DNA of 64,000 nucleotides, taken from the NCBI RefSeq assembly GCF_039839275.1, contig NZ_JBDOQP010000007.1, forward strand, positions 228,222-292,221, in the 5' to 3' direction. The DNA comes from Aerobium sp039839275 (GTDB taxonomy: Bacteria > Pseudomonadota > Alphaproteobacteria > Rhizobiales > Rhizobiaceae). This document shows positions 61,598 to 64,000 of this stretch, one piece after another; the first letter of the stretch is position 1; the number at the start of each line of letters is the position of its first letter. The notes beneath the pieces were generated by a model. That model worked only from the letters and a program-made list of their open reading frames with translations, was not told where the DNA came from and searched no databases. A program made the translations under genes and the position numbers.

Positions 61598-63610
61598 CTA
61601 CCGCTGTTCGTCAACCTTTGCGCTTGCCAGTTTCAGCCCCGGCTGCTCATCGCTCAGCAGCTCGTCGATGCGCTCGCGCTCGCGCAGAAACGCTTCCAGA
61701 TCCTCTGCCTTGAGCACCTTTTCGACCGGAAGGCGCACCCGCATCGGGTCGACCTTGGTCCCGTTGACGATCAACTCGTAGTGGAGATGGTTGCCGGTGG
61801 ACAGGCCGGTTGACCCGACATAGCCGATCACCTGGCCCTGGCGCACCCGCGCACCTTCGGCGACACCTTCGGCGATCGCGCTTTGGTGATTGTAGGACGT
61901 CTTGTAGCCATTGGCGTGGCGAATGATGGTCTGGCGGCCATAGCCACCGCTCCAGCCCGCCTTCTCCACCACGCCATTGCCAGTCGCGATGATCGGCGTG
62001 CCGCGCGGGGCGGCCCAATCGACGCCGGTATGCATGCGGGTGTAGCCAAGCACGGGATGACGGCGACCGCCGAACCCGGATGTGAAGCGCCCGTTCGGGA
62101 CCGCGGTGCGCAACAGGAACTGGCGTGCGCTGCGGCCTTCCTGGTCGAAATAGTCGACCGAGCCGTCTTCCATCTGGAAACGATAGAAAGTGCGGGAAAC
62201 ACCACCGAAATTGGCGTGGACGTAAAGCAGTTCCGACGTGTCGGAGGCCTGGTCTTCGTCATTTGGCTGCGAGAAGAAGACGTCGAGGCGATCCGTCGGA
62301 TTGAGCCTCGCCTGGAAATCCAGATCGGAGGCGAGCAGCTTGACGATCTGGCGCGTCATGTGGCGCGAAAGGCCGTAGGAAAAGGCAGCGCGATAGATGC
62401 CGTCATAGATGGTCGGCAGATCGCCACGGGTGCGCACGACCGGCGGATTGACGTCGAAGGCGCTGAGCACGGCCGGGTTCGGTTCGGGCTCGCTGCCCCT
62501 GACATACTGCTCCTTGTCGTCGAGCGCGATGGTCAGAACATGGGTACGGTCATTGTAGATGCTGGCGCGCACGATGCGGCTCATGTCGCTGCGCGTCTCG
62601 ATGCCGAGCCGCAGCACGTGGCCGGGGTCAAGCGACGTCGCGTTGAGCAGCTTCGAAAACGCTTCCGCCATGCCGTCCGCGTCGGCACCGGCATAGCCGG
62701 CTTCGTCCATGGCGTCGGCGATCTCCCTTTCGACCAGGAAAGGGATGATGTCTTCGGCATATTCGCTCTCGCCCTCGTCGCCTTCGCGCGGCGCGATCGA
62801 GACGTTCTCCGGCACGATGCGGATGCCGTAGGAAGCGCCAAGGGTCTGCGTTGCCAGCGTGTCGCCGAAGCGCTGCGGATCGACATAGTGAAGCGCGGCC
62901 ACCTGAACGTCGCCTTCGGTGAGGATCGCGCCGGTATTGCGCACGACCGTCTCCACTTCGTCCGCCGAAAGCGCGCTGCTTTCGTCGAACACTTCGGTCT
63001 CCATCGGAAAGTCGATCGTGCGGAGGCTGACCTCGCTGTCGACCTTGGCGCCGTAGATGACGCCGGTATTGGCCGCGGCGATCGCCGGGGCGGCACCTTC
63101 TTCGGAAAACACCTCAAGCGGATCGAAGGGCGGATAGGAGCGGCTGGTGGTATGGCCGGCCGCAAGCGCCATGTTGACCTGGACGAATGGGAGCGTGCGA
63201 ACCACCTCGCGATCGCCCACCGTCATCATGGTGGAAACTTCCATCCGCCGCCGGTCGCTCGTCTTGCTCAGCGAGCGGGGCGGCACGACACGCGCGGTCT
63301 TGGCGGCTTCGCCGCTGTCTGCCGACGCGCCAAGGCGCTGGATGCTCAGAATCTCGGGCGGCGTGGCGAGCATTTCGCGACCATCGAGAGCGGCCACCAA
63401 CGCCACGCCCATCAGGAAGCTCGAGGTGATGCCGGTAAGAAAGGTGCCAGAAAGCCAGCGCGCGGACACCTCGCGACGGTCCGGGGGACCTGCCCGGCCA
63501 TCGGCGACCAGCGGCGGTTCATTGCCGAGCGCGGCTATGGTGTCGTCGATGGGCTGCATCGCAGAACGGCTGTTTCCCCTCAGGCGTACATCTGATTTGT
63601 TCAGCGCCAT
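61598..63610 (-). CDS. M23 family metallopeptidase (peptidoglycan endopeptidase)
   Basis: 670 residues. One N-terminal membrane helix (about 52-75) anchors a long periplasmic part, of which the first 420 residues have no recognisable catalytic features. The C-terminal M23 domain (about 515-625) has the zinc ligands in HPVLGYTRMHTGVDWAAP and HLHYEL. The fold is like the LytM/NlpD peptidases that cut cross-links. The N-terminal 50 residues are cytoplasmic. It faces the rRNA-type promoter region with no other gene between. Convergent with the L,D-transpeptidase gene; both act on peptidoglycan. Confidence 0.9.
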   Translation of the reverse strand: MALNKSDVRLRGNSRSAMQPIDDTIAALGNEPPLVADGRAGPPDRREVSARWLSGTFLTGITSSFLMGVALVAALDGREMLATPPEILSIQRLGASADSGEAAKTARVVPPRSLSKTSDRRRMEVSTMMTVGDREVVRTLPFVQVNMALAAGHTTSRSYPPFDPLEVFSEEGAAPAIAAANTGVIYGAKVDSEVSLRTIDFPMETEVFDESSALSADEVETVVRNTGAILTEGDVQVAALHYVDPQRFGDTLATQTLGASYGIRIVPENVSIAPREGDEGESEYAEDIIPFLVEREIADAMDEAGYAGADADGMAEAFSKLLNATSLDPGHVLRLGIETRSDMSRIVRASIYNDRTHVLTIALDDKEQYVRGSEPEPNPAVLSAFDVNPPVVRTRGDLPTIYDGIYRAAFSYGLSRHMTRQIVKLLASDLDFQARLNPTDRLDVFFSQPNDEDQASDTSELLYVHANFGGVSRTFYRFQMEDGSVDYFDQEGRSARQFLLRTAVPNGRFTSGFGGRRHPVLGYTRMHTGVDWAAPRGTPIIATGNGVVEKAGWSGGYGRQTIIRHANGYKTSYNHQSAIAEGVAEGARVRQGQVIGYVGSTGLSTGNHLHYELIVNGTKVDPMRVRLPVEKVLKAEDLEAFLRERERIDELLSDEQPGLKLASAKVDEQR

Positions 63611-64000
63611 GACAATTGCCTGTCAAGGCGCGTCAAGTCAACGAAGCCAGCCGCGCACCCCTCTCTTTAGTGGGAGTTTCGTCCCCGTTGGCTATAGAGC
63701 ACGCGAGGCAGGTTCGTTCCCGCAGGTAGGCGCCGAATGGGGCTCCATTGTGGCTTTCCGCTGCGTTGCCCATCCGGTGAACAAGTCATTGCTTTGCCTG
63801 CCGATTGCGCAGGCACCGGACTGTCGTAAAAAATTCAAAAAACTCCAAGTTCGCAGTTGACACTTCGAGGGGCGGGGGCCTATATACGCCTCACCAACGA
63901 CGGCGGCGACGCTGCTGGCGACGAGAGAGCTTGTGTCTTTTGTTTGCGGAGTTGGGAGAAATCTAGAGAGCCGCGTGAGCGACACTCGTTTGGGTTTGAC
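63611..64000. other. 390-base non-coding right end: stable-RNA promoter region and leader
   Basis: No open frame is convincing; the frame on the minus strand across this part has no family resemblance. The stretch contains the 5' region of the M23 gene, an A-tract and a strong promoter, then a leader that runs to the window end. No 16S rRNA start is visible inside the window. Confidence 0.6.
63828..63886 (+). promoter_or_regulatory. Strong stable-RNA promoter with upstream A-tract, probably rrn
   Basis: TTGACA (63857-63862), an 18-base GC-rich spacer and TATATA (63881-63886) form a near-consensus promoter. An A-rich block (63828-63842) upstream resembles an UP element. The transcript would start near 63893 and run to the window end without any open frame. 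This layout is typical of rhizobial rRNA operon promoters; the operon itself is outside the window, so the target is inferred. Confidence 0.68.

Noticed and set aside
63692..63985. 97-codon minus-strand frame at the right edge
   Set aside because: It runs against a strong stable-RNA promoter and its protein has no family resemblance.

Overview
The window is GC-rich chromosomal DNA from an alphaproteobacterium, most likely Hyphomicrobiales (Rhizobiales), Phyllobacteriaceae-like (Mesorhizobium / Nitratireductor / Aquamicrobium type). The reasons are gene content and order rather than any search: the lysC-ptsP-prfA-prmC-DUF4167-clpB run with ubiG beside it, an argH-lptM-lysA-DUF4175 block, an Omp25/RopB-like porin, a TIGR02302/DUF4175 protein and a PTS-Ntr enzyme I. 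Genes are densely packed, many convergent pairs are separated by only 3-15 bases, and no insertion sequence, prophage, CRISPR array or toxin module was seen. It reads as core genome with a few accessory genes.

Layout. 1-4.5 kb: the start of a peptide deformylase cut by the edge, a methyltransferase, glyoxalase II, a YhhN membrane protein, a DUF3108 protein, ribosomal protein L28 and a queuosine-precursor transporter whose mRNA start carries a preQ1-I-like aptamer. 4.5-10.8 kb: a large Gln-rich DUF4175 protein, then lysA, an LptM-like lipoprotein and argH, with a TlpA-type thioredoxin divergent from argH. 10.8-16.2 kb: a complete branched-chain amino acid ABC system (livK, G, F, H, M). 16.4-25.8 kb: a diguanylate cyclase, a porin, hbd-etfA-etfB (fatty-acid / CoA-thioester oxidation), a rhomboid protease, a cobalamin adenosyltransferase, a small twin-membrane protein, a YihY protein and a soluble double-PAS chemoreceptor. 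25.8-30.7 kb: an exporter, a small membrane protein, GluQ, an AlkA-type glycosylase, an HNH endonuclease, DsbB, a YqaA/DedA protein and tRNA-Leu(CAA). 30.8-38.2 kb is the most accessory-looking part: an FG-GAP/DUF4214 secreted-type protein, a CPBP protease, an acyl-CoA synthetase, a CelD-like acetyltransferase and a Wzx-like flippase. 38.2-49.6 kb: secA; a parvulin foldase, argJ, a GNAT and mutT; an orphan Flp pilin; an NDUFAF5-like methyltransferase, comF, grxC, a nitrilase and DUF1178. 49.6-63.6 kb: ubiG, lysC, ptsP, prfA, prmC, DUF4167, clpB, an L,D-transpeptidase and an M23 endopeptidase. The right edge holds a strong stable-RNA promoter with an upstream A-tract, probably that of an rRNA operon beginning just outside.

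How they fit together. Amino-acid supply (lysA, lysC, argH, argJ, liv genes), translation and its quality control (def, rpmB, prfA, prmC, gluQ, tRNA-Leu, clpB, secA) and envelope biogenesis (DsbB, TlpA, PrsA-like foldase, L,D-transpeptidase, M23 peptidase, porin) dominate. Two queuosine functions (precursor uptake with a candidate riboswitch, and GluQ) lie 23 kb apart. Nothing in the window is clearly a new multi-gene system. The best leads are the preQ1-I-like leader whose pseudoknot would include the start codon, the Gln-rich DUF4175 protein, the orphan FG-GAP/DUF4214 protein next to a tRNA gene, and the candidate CtrA- and RpoH-type regulatory sites.
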